Shown here piece by piece: positions 1 through 8,705 of a stretch of 9,966 nucleotides of DNA. How positions within the stretch are numbered: position 1 is the first letter of the stretch; the number at the start of each line of letters is the position of its first letter. The stretch is from JADFAK01 sp047615865 (GTDB taxonomy: Bacteria; Bacteroidota; Bacteroidia; Flavobacteriales_D; Sanyastnellaceae): positions 1 through 9,966 of the forward strand of contig JBLHIB010000122.1 in assembly GCA_047615865.1 (NCBI GenBank). The letters are read 5' to 3'. Under the pieces are notes generated by a model, which was not told the origin of the DNA, did no database searches, and saw only the letters and a list, made by a program, of their open reading frames with translations. A program made the position numbers and the translations under genes.

Positions 1-2764
1 CTTCGATTCCTGAGAACCATGGTCGGCTTGAGTCTTCGAATTCAATCTCACCGCTCAATAGATCAGTGAAGTGATCTACCTCTTCGCCATCGTCGTTGAT
101 GTATACATATTGGTTCCACGTGATCGACAGTCCGATGTCAAGCAATAGAAGCTCGTCCTGCATTGGAAAAGTGCGGTTGCTGTATGTTGTATCTTGGTTT
201 GTCAAATCAACCAATCTCCATACAGTTTCATCTGAGTCTAAATCCTCACCGAAAGGGGCCAGTCGCAGTTCAAAATCAGAGGACGGTAATCGAGTAGGAT
301 CAATGACCTTGATATTCACGGGACCTGCTCCTCGTTTGTAAACGAGTTCGTCGACATACACATCCTCCAATATCTGAGCCTCAGAATCTTTTGAGATGTC
401 TACAATGTTGTTTCCGCAACCGCGACCCTCGAGTCGAGTGATGGTCACTCCGTCTCCAAATTGAGCGTGGATATTGGTGCCGCCTGCCTCAGGATTTACA
501 CTGTGCGGAATTCCAGAAAACACTCGAATAGCAGCTGTTGCTGCCTTACGTGAGGGCAAGTACTGAAGGTCTTGTCCTTGTCCGAGGGAAGGATCAAACT
601 CTTGGTAGTTGTTGTAACCGTATGCAATGGCCATAAAATGATACGTTCGATGATTGACCAAACGGGAATCACCCGATGCGAATGCGTCGTCCACTACATT
701 GAAGGAATGTTCTATCCCTTCGTTATCGCCGTCGACCATCAATATAGGCACGGGATAAGTTATTGCAGGATCTTTGAAGAAATTGACACAAATATCCACG
801 TCATCTTGGATGTCCGATTGGAAAATAAGTCGCGCGCGATCGATATTTGTGAGCTCATCTGGAGAGACCGTAGCATCAATAACTTGAAATACTTGATATC
901 CCTGAAACTGATAAGATCGCTGCAAAGTATCCAATAAAATTCCCGTTCCTGCGTCGGCTGGAATCTCTGGATCGAATGCGATGTATTCTTCGTTGAAATT
1001 ATTGGAAAGTGAATTGGTATTCGTGAGCGTCATGATCAACTCTTGGTTCAATTCCTGAATACCAAGATCTGGGGCATCTGGACCCGACACCAATTCGAAG
1101 CAATTGTCAAATAAGGCCTGAGCTTTATCATCGGCTATGCGCAGTAATTCTACAGAAGCAAAGGGATCACCTTCAAGTGACCGTGCGTAAACTACGCCAA
1201 CAGTAATGTTGTTGAAATCCCCAGGCTCCAATGAAAAAGGCCCTGCACTTTGCATAAATCGACGATCGCCGGGAGGGTTATCTGAAGAAACTTCTGTCCA
1301 GGGCTCGGTAGGTGTTCCATTTGTTCCCCAGAAAATTGGATCGGTATCGCCTGGAAACATATAATCAGCTGGAATGTTTAGGTCGGTGCCTGAAGCAGGA
1401 GTCAATGCGTTTCCGCCGTAAGCCATGCGCTGACCGTTCTTCCAAAAACCACGAAGGAAGTTATAAAACTCCCCGGCGAGTGCTGGCTGACCATTGGGTC
1501 CTGAGCCACTTCCATGGTAGAGGAATTTTCGCATTCCATATCGCTCGTTGTCTACAATACCATCGCCATATCCGATTCCAATTCCTCGATACGGAATACC
1601 ATCGTTGGTAAAAGCTTCAGTAAAATCTTCGGACAGCGGATTGTCTTCGCCGTCTTCATCTTGGTAGGGACCTTCAAAGAAATCCACTCCCATTGCAGGA
1701 GGATTTGCACCATATCCAATCGAGAGTCCGGTGGGTTGGTCAAAAGCATTTCCATTGTAGGCGTAACCAAGTCCTCGCTGCACATCACAGCCTACAAAAT
1801 CATCTGTATGTCCGCCAATGTCTGAATCGATCCACGTGCCGAAGTACGTATCTGTCAGACTTTGAGTTCCTTGATTGATCAAAGTGTAGTTGTAAAAAGT
1901 CATGTTATTGACTTCATCGTTGGTGGCAAAGGCAAAAGCTTGCGCTCTAATCTCCATTCCAATCGGCTGTCCTTGAGACTCCGAATGGACATTGCCTTTG
2001 TCGTTGAAAATCCAGTACAAATTTTGGTCACCAAACAAAGGTATAGGGTCGCTTCTTCTTTTCTGCGAACAGTCGATCTCCTGGAGAAAATCAAACCAAG
2101 GATAGTCACCCTGACTCGGATTATAAAAGCCATCACCGTCATAATCGAGAAACGGTGCTAGGTAATAATCTTGTCCCAAAGCAGTGCTGCCATGAGCTGG
2201 GTAGCTGTTGAAATAATCGGGCATCACATAACCCTCAGGAAATTCTACATCCAAGTCGCAATCGGGGTCGTTGATACAATCAAAATACTCTCGATGACGC
2301 TGTGCATCGCTCCTCTCAGCTAAGAAAAACTTGTCCCATATTTGGCATTCATCACCCGAAATCTCGGCCGTACCATCGTTGGTGAGCGGTCCTGGCCAAT
2401 AGTCGTTTCCTTGAAATCTATATCTGATAGCGGCAATCTTCAATTGCTGGTCGGGACTGAGTCCACCGAGCCACAAGGCGCCTGCATATAGAACGGATAC
2501 ACCGCCGCCTCGAGGCACTTCGTATTGGCCTCGTCCATTCGCACGATCCTGCCACATGCTCCCACCTGTTTCAATGAGCGCACGCACGTTATTCCATTCA
2601 AGATCTCGAATGGCGGAAGAAGGAGCACAGGCTTCTGCACGAGTTCCATCTGACGTAATTTCATTGGGGGACAAAGCCTTTCCTTGTTCGTACAGAAAAG
2701 CTTGTTGCTGGGATACCAGCATTGTTGACATGCAAAAACATAGCATGCTCAGGGCTAACTTCAT
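1..2764 (-). CDS. Large secreted Bacteroidota protein of unknown function (C-terminus outside window)
   Basis: A minus-strand reading frame runs without a stop from an ATG at 2764 to the left edge: 921 codons, 3' end missing. I checked the triplets of this frame and found no stop or frameshift. Residues 1-18 (MKLALSMLCFCMSTMLVS) form a signal peptide: a lysine, a hydrophobic stretch, then a polar Q-rich segment. The mature part carries blocks I recognise from large T9SS-exported hypothetical proteins of Bacteroidota: YAGALWLGGL (93-102), GNDYWPGPL (119-127), a DYDGDG stretch (207-212) followed by YNP and GDYP (to 222), DDFVGCD (321-327) and GYGANPP (350-356). The D-rich segment resembles a calcium-binding loop. 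Full members usually end in a sorting domain, which would lie beyond this window. It begins 88 bases after the helicase stop, with no clear terminator between, so co-transcription is possible. Function is unknown; a cell-surface or secreted role is inferred. Confidence 0.88.
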   Translation of the reverse strand, partial: MKLALSMLCFCMSTMLVSQQQAFLYEQGKALSPNEITSDGTRAEACAPSSAIRDLEWNNVRALIETGGSMWQDRANGRGQYEVPRGGGVSVLYAGALWLGGLSPDQQLKIAAIRYRFQGNDYWPGPLTNDGTAEISGDECQIWDKFFLAERSDAQRHREYFDCINDPDCDLDVEFPEGYVMPDYFNSYPAHGSTALGQDYYLAPFLDYDGDGFYNPSQGDYPWFDFLQEIDCSQKRRSDPIPLFGDQNLYWIFNDKGNVHSESQGQPIGMEIRAQAFAFATNDEVNNMTFYNYTLINQGTQSLTDTYFGTWIDSDIGGHTDDFVGCDVQRGLGYAYNGNAFDQPTGLSIGYGANPPAMGVDFFEGPYQDEDGEDNPLSEDFTEAFTNDGIPYRGIGIGYGDGIVDNERYGMRKFLYHGSGSGPNGQPALAGEFYNFLRGFWKNGQRMAYGGNALTPASGTDLNIPADYMFPGDTDPIFWGTNGTPTEPWTEVSSDNPPGDRRFMQSAGPFSLEPGDFNNITVGVVYARSLEGDPFASVELLRIADDKAQALFDNCFELVSGPDAPDLGIQELNQELIMTLTNTNSLSNNFNEEYIAFDPEIPADAGTGILLDTLQRSYQFQGYQVFQVIDATVSPDELTNIDRARLIFQSDIQDDVDICVNFFKDPAITYPVPILMVDGDNEGIEHSFNVVDDAFASGDSRLVNHRTYHFMAIAYGYNNYQEFDPSLGQGQDLQYLPSRKAATAAIRVFSGIPHSVNPEAGGTNIHAQFGDGVTITRLEGRGCGNNIVDISKDSEAQILEDVYVDELVYKRGAGPVNIKVIDPTRLPSSDFELRLAPFGEDLDSDETVWRLVDLTNQDTTYSNRTFPMQDELLLLDIGLSITWNQYVYINDDGEEVDHFTDLLSGEIEFEDSSRPWFSGIE

Positions 2765-2852
2765 CAATATCTTCACGACTATTTCAGGTTTCGAAACAGC
2801 TTGGAAGATAGCACTTTCAGCGCAAAGGATATCATGGAAGCTCAGACATAGT

Positions 2853-5800
2853 TTATACCTCCTCCAAAACTACATCTTCGGTGTAAAGCAGATAGCCTTT
2901 AACAGGCAATTGATACAGACTTTCCAATGCATCTTTGTACTTGCGAACTTGACGTTTATGCGAGTCCTGCGATGCGCCCGTTTTGTAGTCAATCACCAAG
3001 ATTTCATCTTCCTTTTCCACGATTCTGTCGGGCCTCAAAGTATGTCCATCTGGCGTTACGATTTCCGCTTCAGACTTGCTGTTGGCAGCCGAAGAGAACA
3101 AGTGTCGGCAATTTTCATGGCTGGCAATTTCATTTGCTTTAGCTAAACTCTCTTCCACCAATTCCGACGAAAACAAGCCTTCGTTTATCAATTGATCACC
3201 AATTTTCGACATGTCATTTGGCGAATGTCCAGCCTCAAGAATAGTGTGAATCGCGACACCACGATTTCGAATGTACTGCTGACTTTCATCTTTCCAAAAC
3301 TGCGCACTTTGAAAACTGACTTTCATACGCTCCCGAAAATCACCGGTTACAATTTCTGTCGTGAGATGCTCTATGCTCTCCGATTCATGGTCAAATCTGG
3401 CATTCGTTCCGATGTCCCAACTCCCATCATTGGCATAAGCAAGAGCCATCCCCTTGTTCATCAACTCAGGCAAACCAATGGACGTACTATCGGTTTTTGT
3501 CTCTTGGCAAATCACATGCAAACGATGCTCTGGACGAGTCAGGGCGACGTACAGCATATTGACATTATCTAGTTGTTGGCGCTCCCACTCGGCAGCAAAC
3601 TCACCTCCCAGCTCTTCCTTATCATTGGCGGAAACACTCACCAATGCACTAGGAATTGCGACATCTTCAAGGGGTTTATCGATCCAAATAGAGCTTCGAA
3701 CAGCATTTCGAAAGATGAGCGGTAAAATGACTATTGGAAACTGCAATCCTTTCGATTTGTGGATGGTCATCACCCGAATTCCGTCAGCTGCATCTTGCGT
3801 TTGTACTGAAAGTTTGTCCTTGTTCCGGCCCCACCAATCGAGGAAAGAATTGTTGCCATTTTGCCCTGTGGACTCAAAGCTTTTTAGGTGATCGAGGAGA
3901 AATTCAATGTATATATCTGAAGGGATTAGCCTATCGGCAAATTCACTCACCCACCATTCTGCAACTTCGGTGCACGCTCGACCGCGCAGACTTTCAAGAT
4001 GGAAGTCGGGGACGTGTTTACTTAGAAATCCTTCCAAATCAATGCTTCTATCCTGACGGATAAATTCCCGGATTTCTTCCTCTGTATCGCAATCATCATG
4101 CAAGATTTCCAACAGATTGGTCATGATCTTCACCTCACTTTGAATGCGTGAAGAGTCTTCGATCCACAGCAAGAAGTTGGCGATAAAATCCACCCGCCGA
4201 TCATTCTTGATGAGCAGACTTTCATCGGTGATGATTTTAAAATTTTCTCCCGTTTTACTATTTACTCTTTCGATAAGTCCGTCTGAAACTAGACGAGCAT
4301 CAGTGCGTGTGCGCACAAGAATCACAATGTCGCGCATTTGGAAATTGTCGTCCAAAGCTTTTTCAATTCGGCCAACAGCCTGGTCGAGTATATGATCTTC
4401 ACGATCTTCTTTCGGAAAATTCTCAAAGCTCACATAGCCTTTGAATTTCTTGGCTGGAATTTGTCGGTGTGCATCGTACACCCCACCTTGTTCGCCGAGT
4501 ATACTTTGGAATGCATCGAACAACTGGTTATTGAACTCTACAATTTCTGGCGCCGAGCGGAAATTATTCTCCAAAGACCTCAACTCAAATTCACGCATAA
4601 AGACCTGCTCGGCATTGTTAAAAATGCGCTCGGGCTTGCGAAAAATAAGCGGTAGAAAATTGAACTGCTCTACCTGCCCACCTCTCCAGCGGTAGATACT
4701 TTGTTTACCATCTCCCACAATCATAGATTGGAAGTCATTGGCCAAACTATTCTCGATCAAAGGAATGAAGTTCTGCCATTGCAATACTGAGGTATCCTGA
4801 AACTCATCCACCAAGTAATGGCGGTAACGCTGACCGATTCTCTCGTAGATAAACGGGGCGGGATTTCGGGTAATGATACTATGGATCATGCGGTTGAAGT
4901 CACTGATCAATAGAACCTCATTGTTCTTCTTCCACGACTCGAGTGCACGATCAATTTCATTCAAGACAGCAAGTGAATACAGGTTCTTGTTGACCTTGTC
5001 GGCAATGCGATATGCGTGACCTTCAGGGCCAGACAATTGATCGACAATGCTCTGAAGGAACTCTGTTAGGGCAGGTGCTAGGCCATCGATGCTAGGGCCC
5101 CACTCTGCTGCGTTGGCATTGGAATACCAGTTTGCTTCACCTTCCATCATCTTGAGGACAGTGGCTGTTGGCGGCTTAATTGCACCTTGGGCTGTTTTGG
5201 CAAAGAAACCGGGGATCGATCCTCGTGAAAACGATTTGGCGGGGATCCCACTTTCTGCTATCAAATTGGCTCCTTCTTTGGCCTTGGCTTTTAGGGCATC
5301 TCGGTAAGACTTGATCCGCTTATCCAAGTCACGTTTTACGGCTGTGAAATTGGCCATTGACAGATTATTGAGTCGCTCAAGATGTTCGATTGACTCCTCA
5401 TCGGCCAGTTTCTTCGCAATATCACTCAAGGCTTGACGAAAATCCCAATTCTTCTCATCCTCGACCAAGGTTTCTGAAAAATGGATGAACAATGCAGTAA
5501 GGTCGCTGTCTAGACCTATATTATTGAGGACATCATCAACGGCAATTTCTCGGGCTAGTTCTGAATCGAGCTCTACTTTGAAGTCTGGCACCACATTCAA
5601 GTCACGCGCAAAAGAGCGGACGACAGTGTGCACAAAACTATCAATGGTCGAAATACTCACATCAGAATAATGGTGCATCATGTGCTGGAGACAAGCAGCT
5701 GCTCTTTGCGAAAGCACTTTTGGTTCAATGCCCGTTTCCTCGCAGATAGCCTTCAACATATCAGGATCTGAAGCGTAGCGTTCACTTCCCGCAAAACCCT

Positions 5801-5990
5801 GAAGTTTTTGAAAAATCCTTTCTTTCATCTCGCCAGCTGCCTTATTGGTAAAGGTCACTGCCAGAACCGATCGGTAGTAGCTTGCTGATGATGAAGACAA
5901 ACACAACTTGATGTAATCCTTCACCAATATCCATGTTTTTCCAGAGCCCGCAGATGCGCGGTAAACGAGAAAGTTCTTCGATTTATTCAT
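2853..5990 (-). CDS. UvrD/RecB-type (AddA-like) helicase-nuclease
   Basis: Superfamily 1A ATP-dependent 3'-5' DNA helicase fused to a RecB-family nuclease, 1045 residues, expected to process double-strand DNA ends for recombinational repair in the cytoplasm. All helicase motifs are visible in order: Walker A ASAGSGKT (12-19), motif Ia VTFTNKAAGEMKER (45-58), Walker B DEFQDT (395-400), motif III GDGKQ (426-430) running into SIYRWRGG, motif IV ENNFRS, motif V TIHKSKG (742-748) and motif VI YVALTRP with R819. The C-terminal nuclease is complete: GVAIHTILE with H915, RPDRI with D988, VIDYKTG with D1001 and K1003, and the closing Q1014...Y1018 motif. The length suits AddA/RecB-like proteins of Bacteroidota. 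The start is firm because Walker A begins 11 residues later. No AddB-like partner is adjacent, so the symbol is left blank. It may work alone or with a subunit encoded elsewhere. Confidence 0.95.
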   Translation of the reverse strand: MNKSKNFLVYRASAGSGKTWILVKDYIKLCLSSSSASYYRSVLAVTFTNKAAGEMKERIFQKLQGFAGSERYASDPDMLKAICEETGIEPKVLSQRAAACLQHMMHHYSDVSISTIDSFVHTVVRSFARDLNVVPDFKVELDSELAREIAVDDVLNNIGLDSDLTALFIHFSETLVEDEKNWDFRQALSDIAKKLADEESIEHLERLNNLSMANFTAVKRDLDKRIKSYRDALKAKAKEGANLIAESGIPAKSFSRGSIPGFFAKTAQGAIKPPTATVLKMMEGEANWYSNANAAEWGPSIDGLAPALTEFLQSIVDQLSGPEGHAYRIADKVNKNLYSLAVLNEIDRALESWKKNNEVLLISDFNRMIHSIITRNPAPFIYERIGQRYRHYLVDEFQDTSVLQWQNFIPLIENSLANDFQSMIVGDGKQSIYRWRGGQVEQFNFLPLIFRKPERIFNNAEQVFMREFELRSLENNFRSAPEIVEFNNQLFDAFQSILGEQGGVYDAHRQIPAKKFKGYVSFENFPKEDREDHILDQAVGRIEKALDDNFQMRDIVILVRTRTDARLVSDGLIERVNSKTGENFKIITDESLLIKNDRRVDFIANFLLWIEDSSRIQSEVKIMTNLLEILHDDCDTEEEIREFIRQDRSIDLEGFLSKHVPDFHLESLRGRACTEVAEWWVSEFADRLIPSDIYIEFLLDHLKSFESTGQNGNNSFLDWWGRNKDKLSVQTQDAADGIRVMTIHKSKGLQFPIVILPLIFRNAVRSSIWIDKPLEDVAIPSALVSVSANDKEELGGEFAAEWERQQLDNVNMLYVALTRPEHRLHVICQETKTDSTSIGLPELMNKGMALAYANDGSWDIGTNARFDHESESIEHLTTEIVTGDFRERMKVSFQSAQFWKDESQQYIRNRGVAIHTILEAGHSPNDMSKIGDQLINEGLFSSELVEESLAKANEIASHENCRHLFSSAANSKSEAEIVTPDGHTLRPDRIVEKEDEILVIDYKTGASQDSHKRQVRKYKDALESLYQLPVKGYLLYTEDVVLEEV

Positions 5991-6072
5991 AAGGCCAAGT
6001 TAGGAAATGACCTCTTCAATCCAACAGAGTCTTTTGAATATTTGACGGCTAAAAAGTGCCTGTGACGACAAT

Positions 6073-6108
6073 AAAAAAAGGTCTGCTCATTTGCCACGCA
6101 CAGACCTT
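6073..6108 (-). terminator. Rho-independent terminator of the beta-propeller gene
   Basis: An 8-bp perfect inverted repeat, AAGGTCTG (6078-6085) and CAGACCTT (6101-6108), encloses a 15-base loop. Read on the minus strand the hairpin is followed by a run of seven T (6079-6073). It lies 40 bases beyond the stop of the propeller gene (6148) and upstream of the helicase start (5990), so it should separate these two transcription units. Confidence 0.85.
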
Positions 6109-6147
6109 CCATATTTCGTAAACATGCATCATCATTTGCCTGAAAGG

Positions 6148-7410
6148 CTAATATTTCTGAAACTTCTGGACAGCAAAAGCCCCGTCCTTACTCGTGATTT
6201 CAAGTAGGTACTCGCCTGCCGGAAAATACGCGACAGAAAATGAAGTACTGCCTGTTTGATTGAGAGAACCCTGTGCGACTTGCTTCCCCTGAAGGTCCAA
6301 AACCTTGTAGCTTAGAGCAGAGAACTTAGTCTCGGTATGCACGTTCAGGATATCCGAAGTCGGATTTGGCCAAGTTTTCACCTCGAATTGGATTGGCATC
6401 TTTTGCGTCGACAGCGGGACCAGTTCGGTATTTGTGAACACAGCTCCCGAATCGCCGACCAAGAAAGTGATGTCTTCGCCGTACGAATCGATGTCGCGGA
6501 TGGCGTGAGGCAAAAGCGTATAGTTTAAAAACGATCCCTCATGATTATATGCAATGCCCAACCCATCATCAAAACTCTGCTCGCCTGCGAAATATGCTCG
6601 CCCTGAATTGCTCACGTGTGCTGCGTACATCTGAGGCGTGAAGAAGGTAAAACTCTCCCAATCGTAATCCCAGGTGAGTCCGCCATCCAAGCTGATCAAT
6701 ACCCCGTTATCATTTGCATAAGCATAAGTCGCATAAACGCTATCGGCCGTCAGGTAAGCGATGTCTGTAATATTGCCTGGAGTAACAGGATTAGGAATCG
6801 AGTCCCACGTGCTTCCGCCATCCGTGGTTCTTAAAATACGGCCTAAATACGTGCAAGCCAGACCATTATCTGCGTCTATAAAATCAAAATTATTGACCAA
6901 GTCTTCCGTGTCCCAAGTCGGAGGAAGCTCGGTGAAACTAAATATCCCCGCTTCGTAACGTTCGATTATTGCACTTTCGAAACAACCTGCCCCACCTATG
7001 AATCCGTTATCGGCATCTTGGAAAAAGAAGGATCCGAATTGACAAAACCCAGAGCTAAGTGGTGTGATAATCGACCAATTAGCACCACCATCAAATGTCT
7101 CTACCATACCACCCCATTGACCCAGAACCATGCGACCGTGCAGTTCGGTAAAAAATTGAATATCGTAGGCAAACCAACCTTGCCAGTTGTTGACGGCAAT
7201 GCTATCTATTTGAACCTCATTCCAAGTAATTCCGCCATCAATCGTTTTAATGAGTACGCTATCCCCTGCCGCAAATCCTATCGAACTATCGACAAAATCG
7301 ATGCATCTGAGATCTTGGATTGTATTTGATTCTATAGGATACCATTCGGTTTGACCCTGAATAAAAAGGGAAGTCAGAATTGCTAAGCAAAAAGCGAGTG
7401 TGGTTTTCAT
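6148..7410 (-). CDS. Secreted Asp-box (YCF48/BNR-like) beta-propeller protein with T9SS type A sorting domain
   Basis: A 420-residue exported protein. Residues 1-20 form a signal peptide (MKTTLAFCLAILTSLFIQGQ). The body contains Asp-box turns typical of sialidase-type or YCF48-like propeller blades: TIDGGITW (56-63), TFDGGANW (105-112), TTDGGSTW (195-202) and SLDGGLTW (240-247), each followed by strand-like sequence. Residues about 347-420, beginning WPNPTSD and ending VQKFQKY, match the type A sorting domain that T9SS recognises and cleaves at the cell surface. No sialidase active-site residues were recognised, so a binding or structural role is more likely than enzyme activity; this is inferred. 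The gene follows the AraC-like regulator by 71 bases on the same strand and is closed by its own hairpin terminator. A TAnnTTTG motif lies 28-35 bases before the ATG. The substrate or partner is unknown. Confidence 0.93.
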   Translation of the reverse strand: MKTTLAFCLAILTSLFIQGQTEWYPIESNTIQDLRCIDFVDSSIGFAAGDSVLIKTIDGGITWNEVQIDSIAVNNWQGWFAYDIQFFTELHGRMVLGQWGGMVETFDGGANWSIITPLSSGFCQFGSFFFQDADNGFIGGAGCFESAIIERYEAGIFSFTELPPTWDTEDLVNNFDFIDADNGLACTYLGRILRTTDGGSTWDSIPNPVTPGNITDIAYLTADSVYATYAYANDNGVLISLDGGLTWDYDWESFTFFTPQMYAAHVSNSGRAYFAGEQSFDDGLGIAYNHEGSFLNYTLLPHAIRDIDSYGEDITFLVGDSGAVFTNTELVPLSTQKMPIQFEVKTWPNPTSDILNVHTETKFSALSYKVLDLQGKQVAQGSLNQTGSTSFSVAYFPAGEYLLEITSKDGAFAVQKFQKY

Positions 7411-7437
7411 GGTACTTGCAGTTTAATTTGAATACCT

Positions 7438-7445
7438 CAAAGGTA
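7438..7445 (-). promoter_or_regulatory. Possible Bacteroidota -7 promoter element before the propeller gene
   Basis: The minus strand reads TACCTTTG, an exact match to the TAnnTTTG -7 consensus of Bacteroidota primary sigma factor promoters. It ends 27 bases before the ATG at 7410, which would give a leader of about 20 bases. No convincing TTG -33 element lies at the usual distance upstream, and an 8-base motif with two free positions can occur by chance. Confidence 0.35.
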
Positions 7446-7481
7446 GCCCAATGGCAAGCCGCTGCTGTTATGAATTCCCGA

Positions 7482-8339
7482 CTATGACGTATGAATTTCA
7501 TTCACCTCCGTCTGCAATTCACTCGCTGTTTTTCCCGTTTTTTTCTTGATAAAAGCGCTAAAACTAGCCGGACTGTCAAAGCCCAAATCAAAGGCAATCT
7601 CTTTGTGCGATTGTTCGCCAAACGTAAGCAAGCGCTTGGCCTCCAACAATACTCGGGCGTGAATGACTTGCAAGGGACTGAGCCCCAAATGTTGCTTGGT
7701 GAGCTGTCCTAATTTCTTCTCCGAGATGCAGCCTACGGCCAAATAGAATTTCACCGTATGCTCCGTTTTGTAGTTCGTCTCAATAAGCCTAGAAAACGTA
7801 GCGAATTCTTGGTCTGCTGTATCGCTAACTTCAAGTAAACTCTGGTGCATGAGCAATTCAAAGAGAAAGGCTTGAAGTAGGTTGTGGGCGGCTTGTTTGG
7901 CAAGCGGATTGGAACTCGTGGCTTGTCGATCTATTAGGTGCAAGTATTGGATCAGCTGTTCCATGACCTCTTGCTTTTCCTCGAAGACAATGGCTCCAAG
8001 ATCCTGCCACAAGCATTGTTTTAGGAGCAGACTAAGGCCAGGAGCCGTAAGTGCCTCGGCTTTGAATTGGATCAGGTGTCCACATGATTCCTGCGCTCTT
8101 TTGAGCAAGTGCACTTGATTGGGATGAATGATATAGCAGCCGTACTCCTTTACCGGATACTCTACGAAATCGATCAATTGCGAGCCCCCACCCCTTTTAA
8201 AGAAGATAATTTCGAAGTAGTTGTGGCGGTGTTTTTTGGTGAAGTCGTAAGGGTTTTTGTGCGCGATCTTTCGCACAACGATGGAGGTGTTGGGGTCGGC
8301 GAGTTGGTGAACTGGGAGCGATGATTGGGCTTTTGGCAT
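7482..8339 (-). CDS. AraC-family transcriptional regulator
   Basis: A 285-residue cytoplasmic DNA-binding regulator. The N-terminal part looks like a cupin-type sensing domain, with HRHNYFEIIFF at 37-47 and HPNQVHLL shortly after, both usual in AraC-like effector domains. The C-terminal part (about 195-278) is the double helix-turn-helix domain: the first unit covers about 199-219 (YLAVGCISEKKLGQLTKQHL) and the second about 245-269 (HKEIAFDLGFDSPASFSAFI), the latter carrying the AraC signature around F-D-S-P-x-S-F. The effector is not deducible. It is transcribed toward the propeller gene 71 bases away and is divergent from the broken glycosyltransferase locus, so self-regulation, control of the propeller gene, or former control of the lost glycosyltransferase are all reasonable inferences. 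The ATG at 8339 was chosen because it opens the frame before the cupin part and has a possible promoter element shortly upstream. Confidence 0.94.
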   Translation of the reverse strand: MPKAQSSLPVHQLADPNTSIVVRKIAHKNPYDFTKKHRHNYFEIIFFKRGGGSQLIDFVEYPVKEYGCYIIHPNQVHLLKRAQESCGHLIQFKAEALTAPGLSLLLKQCLWQDLGAIVFEEKQEVMEQLIQYLHLIDRQATSSNPLAKQAAHNLLQAFLFELLMHQSLLEVSDTADQEFATFSRLIETNYKTEHTVKFYLAVGCISEKKLGQLTKQHLGLSPLQVIHARVLLEAKRLLTFGEQSHKEIAFDLGFDSPASFSAFIKKKTGKTASELQTEVNEIHTS

Positions 8340-8374
8340 TTCGTTATTGAATTAACTCAAAATGAGGCGCGTGG

Positions 8375-8382
8375 CAAAATTA
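8375..8382 (-). promoter_or_regulatory. Possible Bacteroidota -7 promoter element before the AraC-like gene
   Basis: The minus strand reads TAATTTTG, matching TAnnTTTG, and ends 35 bases before the ATG at 8339. A start site about 7 bases downstream would leave a leader of under 30 bases. I see no clear TTG at the -33 position, so this rests on one short motif. Confidence 0.33.
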
Positions 8383-8420
8383 GAAATGATGCTTTTTGGG
8401 GAAAGCTAGTTTGAGTTGAA

Positions 8421-8445
8421 AATGAAAAATTCAGAATGAAAAATT
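8421..8445. repeat. Two-copy AATGAAAAATT direct repeat
   Basis: AATGAAAAATT occurs at 8421-8431 and again at 8435-8445, a 14-base period with a CAG spacer. Similar AATGAAAAATT-type runs are, from memory, frequent in Bacteroidota spacers. No function can be assigned. Confidence 0.6.
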
Positions 8446-8609
8446 TGAACGTGACAGTATGAGGAGTAAATAGGAAGAGTATATACTACCGGTGACTAGT
8501 TAATACATTTTAGAAATAGGTAATAGGTTTTAGAAGTTGTTCTTGAAATTGAAATGTCGCTTACATCACTAAATTCTATTTTGTATTTCTATTATCTAAA
8601 CACTGAATC

Positions 8610-8705
8610 ATGAACTATGAAGTGACAGTAGCCAGTCGGTTTTGGAAATTGCTACTTTGCGGTTTGGTTTTATTGGGATCAGTTGTGGTATGGGAGATTT
8701 GTTAA
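8610..8705 (+). CDS. Possible 31-residue membrane peptide
   Basis: A short frame with an ATG at 8610 and TAA at 8703-8705 encodes 31 residues: a polar start (MNYEVTVASRFWK) followed by one hydrophobic stretch (LLLCGLVLLGSVVVW), which could span a membrane. It overlaps the start of the glycosyltransferase remnant (8690) in another frame. It may be a real small protein, the remains of an upstream gene in the same decayed locus, or chance. No family was recognised and coding status is doubtful. Confidence 0.22.
   Translation: MNYEVTVASRFWKLLLCGLVLLGSVVVWEIC

Larger units (their letters stand above)
8340..8609. other. AT-rich intergenic spacer
   Basis: About 270 bases between the divergent AraC-like gene and the broken plus-strand locus. 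It is AT-rich, has stops in all frames and shows no RNA gene. It contains the possible AraC promoter element, a short tandem-like repeat (8421-8445) and two copies of TTTTAGAA (8508-8515 and 8528-8535). Promoters for both directions would be expected here, but I cannot place a convincing plus-strand one. Confidence 0.6.

Noticed and set aside
572..937. A 121-codon plus-strand open frame
   Set aside because: It is wholly antisense to the uninterrupted frame of the large secreted protein and lacks any family feature.
2788..2797. Palindrome GTTTCGAAAC upstream of the large secreted gene
   Set aside because: It is only 10 bases long, has no loop or T-run and no second copy nearby, so it is likely chance.
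2556..3146. A 196-codon plus-strand open frame
   Set aside because: It lies antisense across the start of the large secreted gene, the gap and the end of the helicase gene, all well supported. Its protein has no recognisable domain.
5991..6040. TAACTTGG with an upstream TTG as a promoter for the helicase gene
   Set aside because: It has one mismatch to TAnnTTTG and sits so close to the ATG that almost no leader would remain.
8642..8689. TTG at 8642 as the start of the glycosyltransferase
   Set aside because: It adds 16 residues before a good ATG at 8690. The following MGDLLRRNK, then a helix, looks like the natural N-terminus.
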